A stretch of DNA of 61,886 nt, taken from Candidatus Palauibacter soopunensis. GTDB lineage: Bacteria > Gemmatimonadota > Gemmatimonadetes > Palauibacterales > Palauibacteraceae. The stretch covers positions 1-61,886 of the forward strand of contig NZ_CANPVT010000036.1 in the NCBI RefSeq assembly GCF_947581735.1, written 5' to 3'. Below, piece after piece: positions 9,385 to 16,818 of this stretch. How positions within the stretch are numbered: the stretch's first letter is position 1; the number at the start of each line of letters is the position of its first letter. The translations under genes and the position numbers were made by a program. Under the pieces are notes generated by a model. The model was not told the DNA's origin and made no database searches. It saw only the letters and a list, made by a program, of their open reading frames with translations.

Positions 9385-10038
9385 TCAGCCTCCGATCGGG
9401 AACACGAACCCGGCCTGAAGCGCCAGGTGCCGCGTCCTGATGGTCTGCATTGACGTGTCATCGATGTTCACGAGTCCCAGCGAGTAGATCAGATCGACAC
9501 CCAGCCGCAGAGCGTCGGAGATCGCCAGTTCCACTCCGGCGCCCGCCGCGATGCCGAAGTCGGTTGGTTTCGTCGCAGCGTCGCACGACCCGGATTCACT
9601 CAGCGATCCCAGTTCGCCAAGATCGACATCCAGGCTCGCGTCGCAGAAAAGGAGGGAAGCCGCCCACGGGCCCAGCAACAGACCGACGGACGCTCCGCGG
9701 TCTCGCGGCGTTCCGATTCGCAGGAGCGCCGATGCCTGTACCCAGTTCGCCTCGATGCGGGCCGAGCCCGCGATGCCTTCCGACGGGAGGTCCGCGGACT
9801 GGACCGTACCCTTTTGCGCATACGTTCCGCCGATCCGAAGCTCGACCCCGTTTCCGACCGGAAACGCGAAGTCGAGGCCCGCGACCACACCCCGCCGCCC
9901 GTCCTGATCCGAGGTATCCTCCACATCCGTGGAGATGGTGGCCTGGCTCAGCCCGCCACGAAATCCGATCGTCGTTTGCCCCATCAGCGGGACGGCGATC
10001 AGGAGGGGAGCGAGTGACGTGACGACTCTGCGTAGCAT
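9385..10038 (-). CDS. Outer-membrane beta-barrel protein, paralogue of the gene at 166-864
   Basis: A 217-residue exported barrel starting at the ATG at 10038, with AAAGGGG 5 bases upstream. The signal peptide ends VPLMGQ and is followed by TTIGFRGGLSQATIS. The central part has alternating strands with RIEANWVQASALLRIG, and the end DLIYSLGLVNIDD...HLALQAGFVFPIGG parallels the first barrel, so the two arose by duplication. It converges with the propeller-amidohydrolase gene, 42 bases apart. Function is not known; an 8-10 strand surface barrel is inferred. Confidence 0.72.
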   Translation of the reverse strand: MLRRVVTSLAPLLIAVPLMGQTTIGFRGGLSQATISTDVEDTSDQDGRRGVVAGLDFAFPVGNGVELRIGGTYAQKGTVQSADLPSEGIAGSARIEANWVQASALLRIGTPRDRGASVGLLLGPWAASLLFCDASLDVDLGELGSLSESGSCDAATKPTDFGIAAGAGVELAISDALRLGVDLIYSLGLVNIDDTSMQTIRTRHLALQAGFVFPIGG

Positions 10039-10150
10039 TGGAGCCCCTTTCGTAGCGAAGTGATCGTCCCTGTACCCGTCAGTCAGCGGGATGACGAGCG
10101 GAGACCGCGGCAAGTCACTCCGCCCGGCGCCGGCGCGATGGCCCCTCGTT

Positions 10151-11152
10151 TCAGAGAGCGCCCGTCAGGATGAACAGCACGGCGACGCCGCTCAGCACCC
10201 AGATCACGCGGTCGCTGCGCTGGAGGAGGACGTGCTTGTTGAGGACCGCTCCGATCGGGGCGGCGAAGGCGTAGGTGGCGAAGAATGTCTGGAAGTAGTC
10301 CATCATCAGGGAACCGGGGTCGAAACCTCCAGGGCCGCCAATGCCCGCCTCGATGAGATCGAAGACCGTGAAGATGATCGTGAACCAGACGCCGAACTGC
10401 AGGTAGAGCTTGGCCTCGGCCCGCCGCCGCTTGCGGAGGATGGCGAACATCGCCAATACCTGGCGGAAGGCGAGCGACAGCGCCCCGCCGGGATCGTTCG
10501 TGTAGTAGAACAGCCGCAGCCGGTGCGCCCAGCGGTCGAACCCCCGCAGGATGGGCAGGTTGGAGAGGGCGGTCCAGCGGGTTCCCAACAGGGTGATCGC
10601 GATGAGCGCGAGCACGGCGATGATCGGCTCGTAGACGCCGAACCCGCGCGCGAAGGCGCCCATGGACCCGCCCGCCAGCATCATCACGACGGAGTCGGCC
10701 ACCCGGCGGACGCGCGTCCGCCGCTTGGCGGCCCAGTGCGGCTCCGGAGGGAGCGTCTCCCCCTTGGCGGGCATGAAGGCGAGCTGACGGGGCGCCAGTC
10801 CCAGGAACTGCCGCCGCGCCTGATCTTCGTTGAACTTCCGCACCATTCGCGGGATCAGAAGGACGTCCACGAGCCACCACAGCCCCCCACCGCCGAGGGT
10901 GAGGAGCATGAGGAAGCCGGTTCCGGGACGGTCGAGGTAGAAGCGGTGGCCGCCGAAGATTCCCGTCAGGAGCCACAGCGGATAGGCGATGCCTTCGCGC
11001 TTCGGCCGGTAGCTGTAGAGCTGGTCGAGCACCGCGCGGGAGAAGTCGAGGTCGCCCCTCCCGGGCACCTGCGGCGGGCCGTGATGCAATGCGGAGATCC
11101 CGAAGAAGGTGTCGTCGGAAGTCCCGGCGGCGGGGTCTCGTCGCTTCGGCAT
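10151..11152 (-). CDS. TM2-domain membrane protein
   Basis: A 333-residue membrane protein. Residues of about 55-100 match the TM2 domain: two helices joined by a short turn with GIFGGHRFYLDRPGTGF between them and WWLVDVLLIPRMV at the end. After a basic, Pro-rich linker come further hydrophobic segments, including a long run near residues 180-195 and three in the last 90 residues, giving perhaps seven in all. The FxxDPGS-containing loop near the C-terminus faces a membrane pair. TM2 proteins have no agreed function. It ends 112 bases upstream of the barrel start and begins 34 bases after the mutase, so it may be in the mutase transcript. Confidence 0.7.
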   Translation of the reverse strand: MPKRRDPAAGTSDDTFFGISALHHGPPQVPGRGDLDFSRAVLDQLYSYRPKREGIAYPLWLLTGIFGGHRFYLDRPGTGFLMLLTLGGGGLWWLVDVLLIPRMVRKFNEDQARRQFLGLAPRQLAFMPAKGETLPPEPHWAAKRRTRVRRVADSVVMMLAGGSMGAFARGFGVYEPIIAVLALIAITLLGTRWTALSNLPILRGFDRWAHRLRLFYYTNDPGGALSLAFRQVLAMFAILRKRRRAEAKLYLQFGVWFTIIFTVFDLIEAGIGGPGGFDPGSLMMDYFQTFFATYAFAAPIGAVLNKHVLLQRSDRVIWVLSGVAVLFILTGAL

Positions 11153-11186
11153 CGGAGGACGGGGGGCGCGGCGGCGAGCGGCGGCG

Positions 11187-12854
11187 CTAGAAGGCCACGG
11201 GCTCCTTGAAGCGGCCGTACACCTTCTCCAGCACGATCCGGATCTCGCCCAGCGTCGCGTAGGCCCGCACGGCGTCGAGCAGCGGCGGCAGCAGGTTCTC
11301 GTCCTCGCGGGCGGCCCGCCCCAGCGTCTCGAGCGCGCGCTCGACCGCGCCGGAATCGCGGCGCGCGCGGAGATCGGCCAGACGCGCCTCCTGCTTCGCG
11401 GCCGCCTCCTCCCCGATCCTCAGAATCTCGATCGGAGGCTCCTCCGCATCCTCGAACCGGTTCACGCCCACGATCGTCTGCGTCCCCTTCTCCACCTCGT
11501 CCTGGAACCGGCGGGCGGACGCCGCGATCTGCGCCTGGAAGTAGCCGGACTCGATCCCGTACACGACCCCGCCGATGTCGTCGATCTCGCGGAAGATCTC
11601 CTCCGCCTCGGCCTCGAGTTCGTCCGTCAGCGACTCGACGAAGTAGGAGCCCGCGAGGGGATCGATCGTGTTCGGGACGCCGGTCTCGTAGGCGAGGATC
11701 TGCTGCGTGCGGAGAGCGATCTTCGCCGCTTCCTCCGTGGGGAGCGCGAGCGTCTCGTCCATCGCGTTCGTGTGCAGCGACTGCGTGCCGCCGAGCGCCG
11801 CCGCCATCGCCTGGTACGCGACCCGCACAATGTTGTTGTGCGGCTGCTGCGCCGTGAGGGAGACGCCGGCCGTCTGGGCGTGCGTCCGCAGCCTCAGGCT
11901 CCGGGGATCCCGGGCCCCGTACACGTCGCGCATGTGCCGGGCCCAGATGCGGCGGCCCGCCCGGAACTTCGCGATCTCCTCGAAGAAGTCGTTGTGCACG
12001 TCCCAGAAGAAGGAGAGCCGCGGGGCGAAGCTGTCGACGTCGAGCCCGCGTTCGATGCCGCGCTCAACGTAGGTGAAGCCGTTCTTGAGCGTGTAGGCGA
12101 GTTCCTGCGCCGCGGTCGCCCCCGCCTCGCGGATGTGGTAGCCGGAGATGGAGATGGTGTTGAAGCGCGGCGCCGCATCCGCCGACCACTCGAAGATGTC
12201 GGCGATGATCTTGAGCGCGGGCTCGGGCGGGAAGATCCACGCGTGCTGGGCCTGGTATTCCTTGAGGATGTCGTTCTGGATCGTCCCCCGGACCCGGTCG
12301 AGCGGCACCCCCTGGTTCTCCGCCGTCACCAGGAGGAAGGCGTACAGCATGAGCGCGGGCCCGTTGATCGTCATCGACACGGAGACCTTGTCGAGCGGGA
12401 TCCCGTCGAAGAGCGTCTCCATGTCGGCGAGGCTCGAGATCGCGACGCCGCACTTCCCCACTTCTCCCTCGGAGCGGCGGTCGTCGGAGTCGTACCCCAT
12501 GAGGGTGGGGAAGTCGAACGCGACGGAAAGCCCCGTCTGTCCGCGTCGGAGGAGGTACTTGTAGCGCTCGTTCGTCTCGTGCGCGGTGGCGAAGCCGGAG
12601 AAGAGCCGCATCGTCCACAGCTTCGTGCGGTACATCGAATGATACGGGCCGCGCGTGAACGGGAACTCGCCCGGCGTGCCGAGCCGGTCCAGGTATCCCC
12701 CCGGGCCGGTGTCGCCGGCGTCGAGGGGGGTGTAGAGCGGCTTGATCTCGCGCCCGGAGATGCTCCGGAAGCTGGTGTCGTCGCGCTGCGGCGCCTGACG
12801 GAAGACCGCCTCCCAAAGCTCGAGTTGATCGCTCAGCGCGCCGTGCTTGCTCAT
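11187..12854 (-). CDS. B12-dependent acyl-CoA mutase large subunit, isobutyryl-CoA-mutase-like
   Basis: A 555-residue substrate-binding subunit of the methylmalonyl-CoA mutase family, without the C-terminal cobalamin domain. It therefore needs a separate B12 subunit, not found in this window. The barrel core is intact (TRGPYHSMY, GTIQNDILKEY, SISGYHI with Tyr239-His240). Two substrate-contact residues differ from methylmalonyl-CoA mutase: Tyr89 of the P. shermanii enzyme is Phe85 here (WTMRLFSGF), and Arg207 is Gln203 (YQAQHAWIFPP). The Phe/Gln pair is the known signature of isobutyryl-CoA mutase, so an n-butyryl/isobutyryl-type reaction is more likely than methylmalonyl to succinyl. The meaB chaperone gene is 1 kb upstream. 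Confidence 0.85.
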   Translation of the reverse strand: MSKHGALSDQLELWEAVFRQAPQRDDTSFRSISGREIKPLYTPLDAGDTGPGGYLDRLGTPGEFPFTRGPYHSMYRTKLWTMRLFSGFATAHETNERYKYLLRRGQTGLSVAFDFPTLMGYDSDDRRSEGEVGKCGVAISSLADMETLFDGIPLDKVSVSMTINGPALMLYAFLLVTAENQGVPLDRVRGTIQNDILKEYQAQHAWIFPPEPALKIIADIFEWSADAAPRFNTISISGYHIREAGATAAQELAYTLKNGFTYVERGIERGLDVDSFAPRLSFFWDVHNDFFEEIAKFRAGRRIWARHMRDVYGARDPRSLRLRTHAQTAGVSLTAQQPHNNIVRVAYQAMAAALGGTQSLHTNAMDETLALPTEEAAKIALRTQQILAYETGVPNTIDPLAGSYFVESLTDELEAEAEEIFREIDDIGGVVYGIESGYFQAQIAASARRFQDEVEKGTQTIVGVNRFEDAEEPPIEILRIGEEAAAKQEARLADLRARRDSGAVERALETLGRAAREDENLLPPLLDAVRAYATLGEIRIVLEKVYGRFKEPVAF

Positions 12855-12928
12855 GCCCCGTCCTGTATCGTCCGGCCCACGCCGCGGCCTCCGTGCCGCG
12901 CGCTACCGGCTCCCAAAGTAGGGAACGG

Positions 12929-12946
12929 ACGTTCCCGCGGGAACGT
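12929..12946. repeat. 18-bp perfect palindrome, copy 1 of 3
   Basis: ACGTTCCCGCGGGAACGT lies in the 137-base divergent gap, 75 bases before the mutase start and 46 bases before the barrel start at 12992. The same core GTTCCCGCGGGAAC recurs at 26596-26615 and 57750-57767. It could be an operator shared by the two divergent genes, or a small dispersed palindrome. As RNA it could fold as a 7-bp hairpin with a CGCG loop; no T-run follows. Confidence 0.8.
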
Positions 12947-12991
12947 GCCCGTGCAGACCACACCAGGCCGCGAACGCCTGAGAGAGGCAAG

Positions 12992-13828
12992 ATGATGCGC
13001 AGACGATGGATCCTTCCGGCCCTCGGGATGGGGTCGCTCTTCGCGATGGCGGCCGGGTGCGCGCACGCGCAACGGGGCCCGCTCGTGGCGGACCGGCCGG
13101 ACTTCACGGAGGCGGCCGCGACGGTGGGGCGCGGCGTGGTCCAGCTCGAGTTCGGCTACACCTACGAGCACGACCGGCCCGAGGGCAGCCGCGGCGGGGT
13201 GTGGACGCACTCGCTGGGCGAGCCTCTCCTGCGAATCGGGGTGCTCGGCGAGAGCCTCGAACTTCGGCTGGGCCTGAGCCCCGTGTCGGTGGGCGCGGGG
13301 GCGGACGGGCGCAGCTTCACCGAGACCGGAATGGAAGACCTTTACCTGGGCACAAAGCTGTTGCTGGCCGAACAGGAGGGGCTGCGGCCCGCGCTGGCGA
13401 TCCTTCCCCAGGTGACGGTCCCCACGGGGGGCGACGCGTTCACGAGCGACCGCACGCTGCCGGGCGTGAACTTCATCTACGGCTGGGACCTCTCGGAGAC
13501 CGTCGCGCTGTCGGGCAGCACGCAAATGAATCGGGCTTTGAGCGAGGCCGGCGGCGGAGGGCCCCGGGGGGGAGAGGAGGAATACGCGGAGTGGGCGCAG
13601 TCGGCCGTGGCCGGGTTCTCCGTGGGCGCGCGGGCCGGGGTCTACGCCGAGTGGTTCGCCTTCTTCCACGCGGAACCGGAGGGGACCCGCGCGGAGCACT
13701 ACGCGAACGGCGGCTTCACCTGGAGCTTCAGCGACGACCTTCAGTGGGACGTCCGCGCCGGCGTGGGATTGAACGAGTCCGCCGCGGACTTCTTCGCGGG
13801 GACGGGGCTCGTCGTCAGGTTCCCCTGA
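12992..13828 (+). CDS. Outer-membrane transporter-type barrel (phenol-pathway MetA-like family)
   Basis: A 278-residue exported protein. The signal MMRRRWILPALG...AAGCAHAQ could be cut by signal peptidase I after AHA; the AAGC is a weak lipobox. The mature part begins RGPLVADRPDFTEAAATV, the characteristic opening of the putative MetA-like outer-membrane family (annotated transporter), and continues with long amphipathic strands to VVRFP. Two ATGs (12992 and 12995) share the site GAGAGG; the second has better spacing, but the longer form is given. It is divergent from the mutase across a palindrome and overlaps the end of meaB by 14 bases. The substrate is unknown. Confidence 0.72.
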   Translation: MMRRRWILPALGMGSLFAMAAGCAHAQRGPLVADRPDFTEAAATVGRGVVQLEFGYTYEHDRPEGSRGGVWTHSLGEPLLRIGVLGESLELRLGLSPVSVGAGADGRSFTETGMEDLYLGTKLLLAEQEGLRPALAILPQVTVPTGGDAFTSDRTLPGVNFIYGWDLSETVALSGSTQMNRALSEAGGGGPRGGEEEYAEWAQSAVAGFSVGARAGVYAEWFAFFHAEPEGTRAEHYANGGFTWSFSDDLQWDVRAGVGLNESAADFFAGTGLVVRFP

Positions 13829-14843
13829 GCGTCTCCCTGAACTCTTCGTACAGCCGGCGCGCGATCGCGTAGGGGGAAGCCCCGGAATCCAGCGTCTCGG
13901 GGGCGGCCCGGCGCCAGATCCGTTGCGCGTCGCGTTGTGAGCGGCGGAGGAGCGCGTCGTGCGCGCGGCGGAGGCGGGCGGCCCGGCGGTGCGCCTCGAG
14001 CTTTCCCGTCGACCGGAGCCAGTCGAAGTGCCGGTCCAGGTGCGCCGCGAACTCCTCGACCCCCCGGGCCTCCGGCGCAACCGTCTGCGTGATCGGCATG
14101 CGCCAGGCTTCGTCGGCGCCGTCGGGGCCACCCGCGCCGTCGCCGGATCCGCCCGCGCCGCCCCCCGAGCCGCCCGCGGGGCGGTTCGCGAAGCGGATCG
14201 ACATGATGACCGCGATCTCCTTCTCCAGCCGGTCGGCGCCGGGCCGGTCCGACTTGTTGATGACGAAGAGATCCGCCACCTCCATGAGCCCGGCCTTCAT
14301 CGCCTGCACCCCATCTCCCGACTCCGGGACGAGGACGACGGCGGTCGTGTCGGCGGAGATGGCGATGTCGAGTTCCGCCTGGCCCACGCCGAGCGTCTCC
14401 AGGATCACGCGGTCGTAACCGGCGGCGTCCATGAGATCGGCGGCTTCCCGCGTCGCGGTCGCGAGACCGCCGAGCGACCCGCGGCTCGCCATCGAGCGGA
14501 TGAACACGCCGGGCTCCGTGGAGAGCTCTCCCATGCGGATGCGGTCGCCGAGCAGGGCCCCGCCCGTGAACGGACTCGTCGGGTCCACCGCCACGATCCC
14601 GACCTTGAGAGACTGCTCGAGGTAATGCCGCGTAAGTGCCGCCGTGAGCGTCGACTTGCCGGCGCCGGGCGGCCCCGTGATGCCGATGCGCCGCGCGCGT
14701 CCGGTGCGCCCGTCCAGCCGGTCGAGAAGCGCCTCGAATCCGTCGCTCTCGTTCTCGACGTGCGAGATCCCCCGGGCCAGCGCCAGCGGCTCGCCGCCCG
14801 CGATGCGGTCAGCGAGCCCCCCCGGATCGAACGCGGGACTCAC
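13815..14843 (-). CDS. meaB: Acyl-CoA mutase-associated GTPase MeaB
   Basis: A 342-residue G3E-type P-loop GTPase that gates cobalamin loading and protects B12-dependent mutases. Walker A is GPPGAGKS at residues 57-64; DPTSPFTGGALLGDR, the switch region ETLGVGQAE and the guanine-specificity motif NKSD are all present. A Gly/Asp-rich insert follows RFANRPAG, unusual but on a surface loop. The GTG start at 14843 is 25 bases after mgtE. Its partner is probably the mutase at 11187-12854. In the IcmF enzymes the GTPase and mutase are one chain; here they are separate genes with the barrel gene between them. Confidence 0.92.
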   Translation of the reverse strand: MSPAFDPGGLADRIAGGEPLALARGISHVENESDGFEALLDRLDGRTGRARRIGITGPPGAGKSTLTAALTRHYLEQSLKVGIVAVDPTSPFTGGALLGDRIRMGELSTEPGVFIRSMASRGSLGGLATATREAADLMDAAGYDRVILETLGVGQAELDIAISADTTAVVLVPESGDGVQAMKAGLMEVADLFVINKSDRPGADRLEKEIAVIMSIRFANRPAGGSGGGAGGSGDGAGGPDGADEAWRMPITQTVAPEARGVEEFAAHLDRHFDWLRSTGKLEAHRRAARLRRAHDALLRRSQRDAQRIWRRAAPETLDSGASPYAIARRLYEEFRETLRGT

Positions 14844-14868
14844 GCCGCGGCTCCCGCGCGCCCCGCCC

Positions 14869-16230
14869 TCACAGGAGGAACCGGGTCGCGAGCCCCAGCA
14901 GCAGGACGAACCCGAACAGGTCCGTGAAGGTCGTGACGAAGACCGACGAAGCGACCGCCGGATCCACGCCGAACCGCTCGAGCAGGATCGGGAAGAACGC
15001 GCCCAGCGCGGAGGCGACGGCGAGGTTCCCCCACATCGCGATCATCACGACGAGTCCGAAGATGGCCTCGGTGTTCGGGAGCAGCAGCGAGACGAGCGCC
15101 ACGAGCAGCCCGATCGCGAGCCCGTTCACGAGGCCCACGACGAGTTCCTTGACGACGGCGGACCAGCGCTCTTCAGGCAGTTCGTCGGCGAGCGCGATGC
15201 GGCGGATCGTAACCGCCAGCGCCTGCGTGCCCGCGTTTCCGCCCAGTCCCGCGATCACCGGCATCACGGCCGCGAGAATCGCCAACTGTTCGATCGTGTC
15301 CCGGTACAGCCACACCGCGACCGCGGCGACCGACAGCGTGAGCGTGTTCACCGCGAGCCACGGCAGCCGGCTCCGGATCGCGCCGAGCGTCGTCCCGCGC
15401 AACTGCTCCTCGTCCGACACCGCGGCGAAGCGCAGGATGTCCTCGGTGACCTCCGCCTCGACGACATCGATCACGTCGTCGAAGGTGATCTGCCCCACCA
15501 GCCGCCCCTCGTCGTCGATGACCCCGATCGCGGCGAGGTTGTAGCGGGACAGGATCCTCCCCACTTCCTCCTGGTCGAGATCCACCGAGACCACGGCCGG
15601 GGGTTCCTCGAGCAGGTCGGAGATCCGCGTCTCCGGCGCCGCGAGCACGAGATCCCGCAGCGTGACGACACCGCGCAGCCGCCCCCGCCGCCCGACGACG
15701 AACACCGTGTAGAGGTCCTCGGTCTCCTCCGCCTGCGCCCGCAGCTCCTCGATCGCCGCGGCCGCCGTCGCCTCCGAGTCCACCGCGCACAGCTCGCGGG
15801 TCATGATCCCGCCCGCCGACTCCTCCGGATACTCGAGCAGTTCCCGTATCTCCTGCTCTTCCTCGTCCGGCACCGACTCGAAGACGCGGGCCTGCTCCGC
15901 CGGGTCGAGTTCGCCGATGAGGTCGGCCGCGTCGTCGTCCGCGAGTTCCTCGACGATTTCGGCGATCCGCTCCGGCTCCATGCTCGCGAGCAGCTCGCCC
16001 GGCTTCTCCTCCTCCTCCATCTCGGCGAGGGCGTCCGAGGCGAGGGCGGCCGGAATGAGTTCGAGGAGGGCCATGCGCTCGGCCTCCTCGACGTGCTCGA
16101 GCACGTCCGCCATGTCGCTCGGATGCAGCGGTTCCACGAACGCGAGAAGCGCGTCCATGTCGCCCGCCTCGAGGCGGACGCGGATCTCCTCGATCAGGAG
16201 CCGGAGCTGCTCTTCCGGATTCTCGTGCAT
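14869..16230 (-). CDS. mgtE: Magnesium transporter MgtE
   Basis: A 453-residue inner-membrane Mg2+ channel. It has an acidic N-terminal superhelical domain rich in E and D, a CBS pair (ESAGGIMTRE through DDVIDVVEAEV), a plug helix and five C-terminal membrane helices. The motif VMPVIAGLGGNAGTQ and the acidic end FVTTFTDLFGFVLLL are the conserved pore elements. The ATG at 16230 gives the normal family length; a TTG 12 codons upstream is less likely. The cytosolic Mg2+-sensing domain closes the pore at high Mg2+. It sits upstream of meaB on the same strand with a 25-base gap. No Mg-sensing leader was seen in the 81 bases upstream. Confidence 0.93.
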   Translation of the reverse strand: MHENPEEQLRLLIEEIRVRLEAGDMDALLAFVEPLHPSDMADVLEHVEEAERMALLELIPAALASDALAEMEEEEKPGELLASMEPERIAEIVEELADDDAADLIGELDPAEQARVFESVPDEEEQEIRELLEYPEESAGGIMTRELCAVDSEATAAAAIEELRAQAEETEDLYTVFVVGRRGRLRGVVTLRDLVLAAPETRISDLLEEPPAVVSVDLDQEEVGRILSRYNLAAIGVIDDEGRLVGQITFDDVIDVVEAEVTEDILRFAAVSDEEQLRGTTLGAIRSRLPWLAVNTLTLSVAAVAVWLYRDTIEQLAILAAVMPVIAGLGGNAGTQALAVTIRRIALADELPEERWSAVVKELVVGLVNGLAIGLLVALVSLLLPNTEAIFGLVVMIAMWGNLAVASALGAFFPILLERFGVDPAVASSVFVTTFTDLFGFVLLLGLATRFLL

Positions 16231-16311
16231 GCTCGCTCGGGAGCCGGCCCGCGCGGAGGCGGACAATTCGCGGATCAGGGCCTTCGGGAAGACCGCGGAA
16301 GACGGGGAATG

Positions 16312-16818
16312 CTACGCGCGGCCACGGAACTCGGCCAGCAGCCGCGCCAGCACCCGTTCCTGGAGTTCGAACATCGGAGAGGCATAGCGCGCCTCGCCTT
16401 CCGGATGGTCGTGTCCGAGCAGATGGAGGATGCCGTGGATGAGGAGGCGCAGGATTTCCTCGCCCGGATCGAGCCCCAGCTCGCCGGCCGAGGCCTCGGC
16501 CGCTTCCGGGGAGATGTAGATGTCGCCAACGAGCGGGTCCTCGCCGAGCCCGAACGCGAGCACGTCCGTGAGGTCATCGACCCCGTGGTAGTCCCGGTTC
16601 AGGGCGCGCATGGATTCAGCTGGGAGAAAGGTGACGGAAAGCTCGGCGCTCTCGCCCGCGGCATCGCCCGCGCCGGCTTCCCCGGCCTGTCCCGCGCGCC
16701 CCGCGGCGAGGGCGGCCCGTGCGGCCTTCGTCAACTCCGCCTCGGAGGGACCGCGCCAGGCTTCCTTCTCGCCGGAGGGGAAGTCGATGCGGATCGCGAA
16801 CGACACGGATTCGGTCAA
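16312..16818 (-). CDS. ybeY: rRNA maturation endonuclease YbeY
   Basis: A 168-residue zinc RNase of 16S rRNA 3'-end maturation and ribosome quality control. The metal site HGILHLLGHDH gives His128, His132 and His138, the family's H-x3-H-x5-H. The DYHGVDDLTDVLAF block precedes it. There is an Ala/Gly-rich insert at about residues 42-57, absent from most homologues. The start is a TTG that shares the bases TTGA with the stop of the HD hydrolase gene, so translation is probably coupled. phoH-pgpH-ybeY is a widely conserved cluster. Confidence 0.93.
   Translation of the reverse strand: MTESVSFAIRIDFPSGEKEAWRGPSEAELTKAARAALAAGRAGQAGEAGAGDAAGESAELSVTFLPAESMRALNRDYHGVDDLTDVLAFGLGEDPLVGDIYISPEAAEASAGELGLDPGEEILRLLIHGILHLLGHDHPEGEARYASPMFELQERVLARLLAEFRGRA

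Noticed and set aside
5598-9440. 1280-codon frame overlapping the propeller-amidohydrolase
   Set aside because: Different frame from the recognised protein, rich in Arg/His/Pro, no motifs.
12855-12991. Cobalamin riboswitch before the mutase
   Set aside because: 137 bases is too short for the full structure and the B12 box was not seen; only a palindrome is present.
13815-13828. Overlap of the barrel and meaB ends as a frameshift sign
   Set aside because: It is a normal 14-base convergent overlap; both proteins have family-typical ends.
16231-16311. M-box or other magnesium leader before mgtE
   Set aside because: The gap is 81 bases with no conserved M-box pieces.
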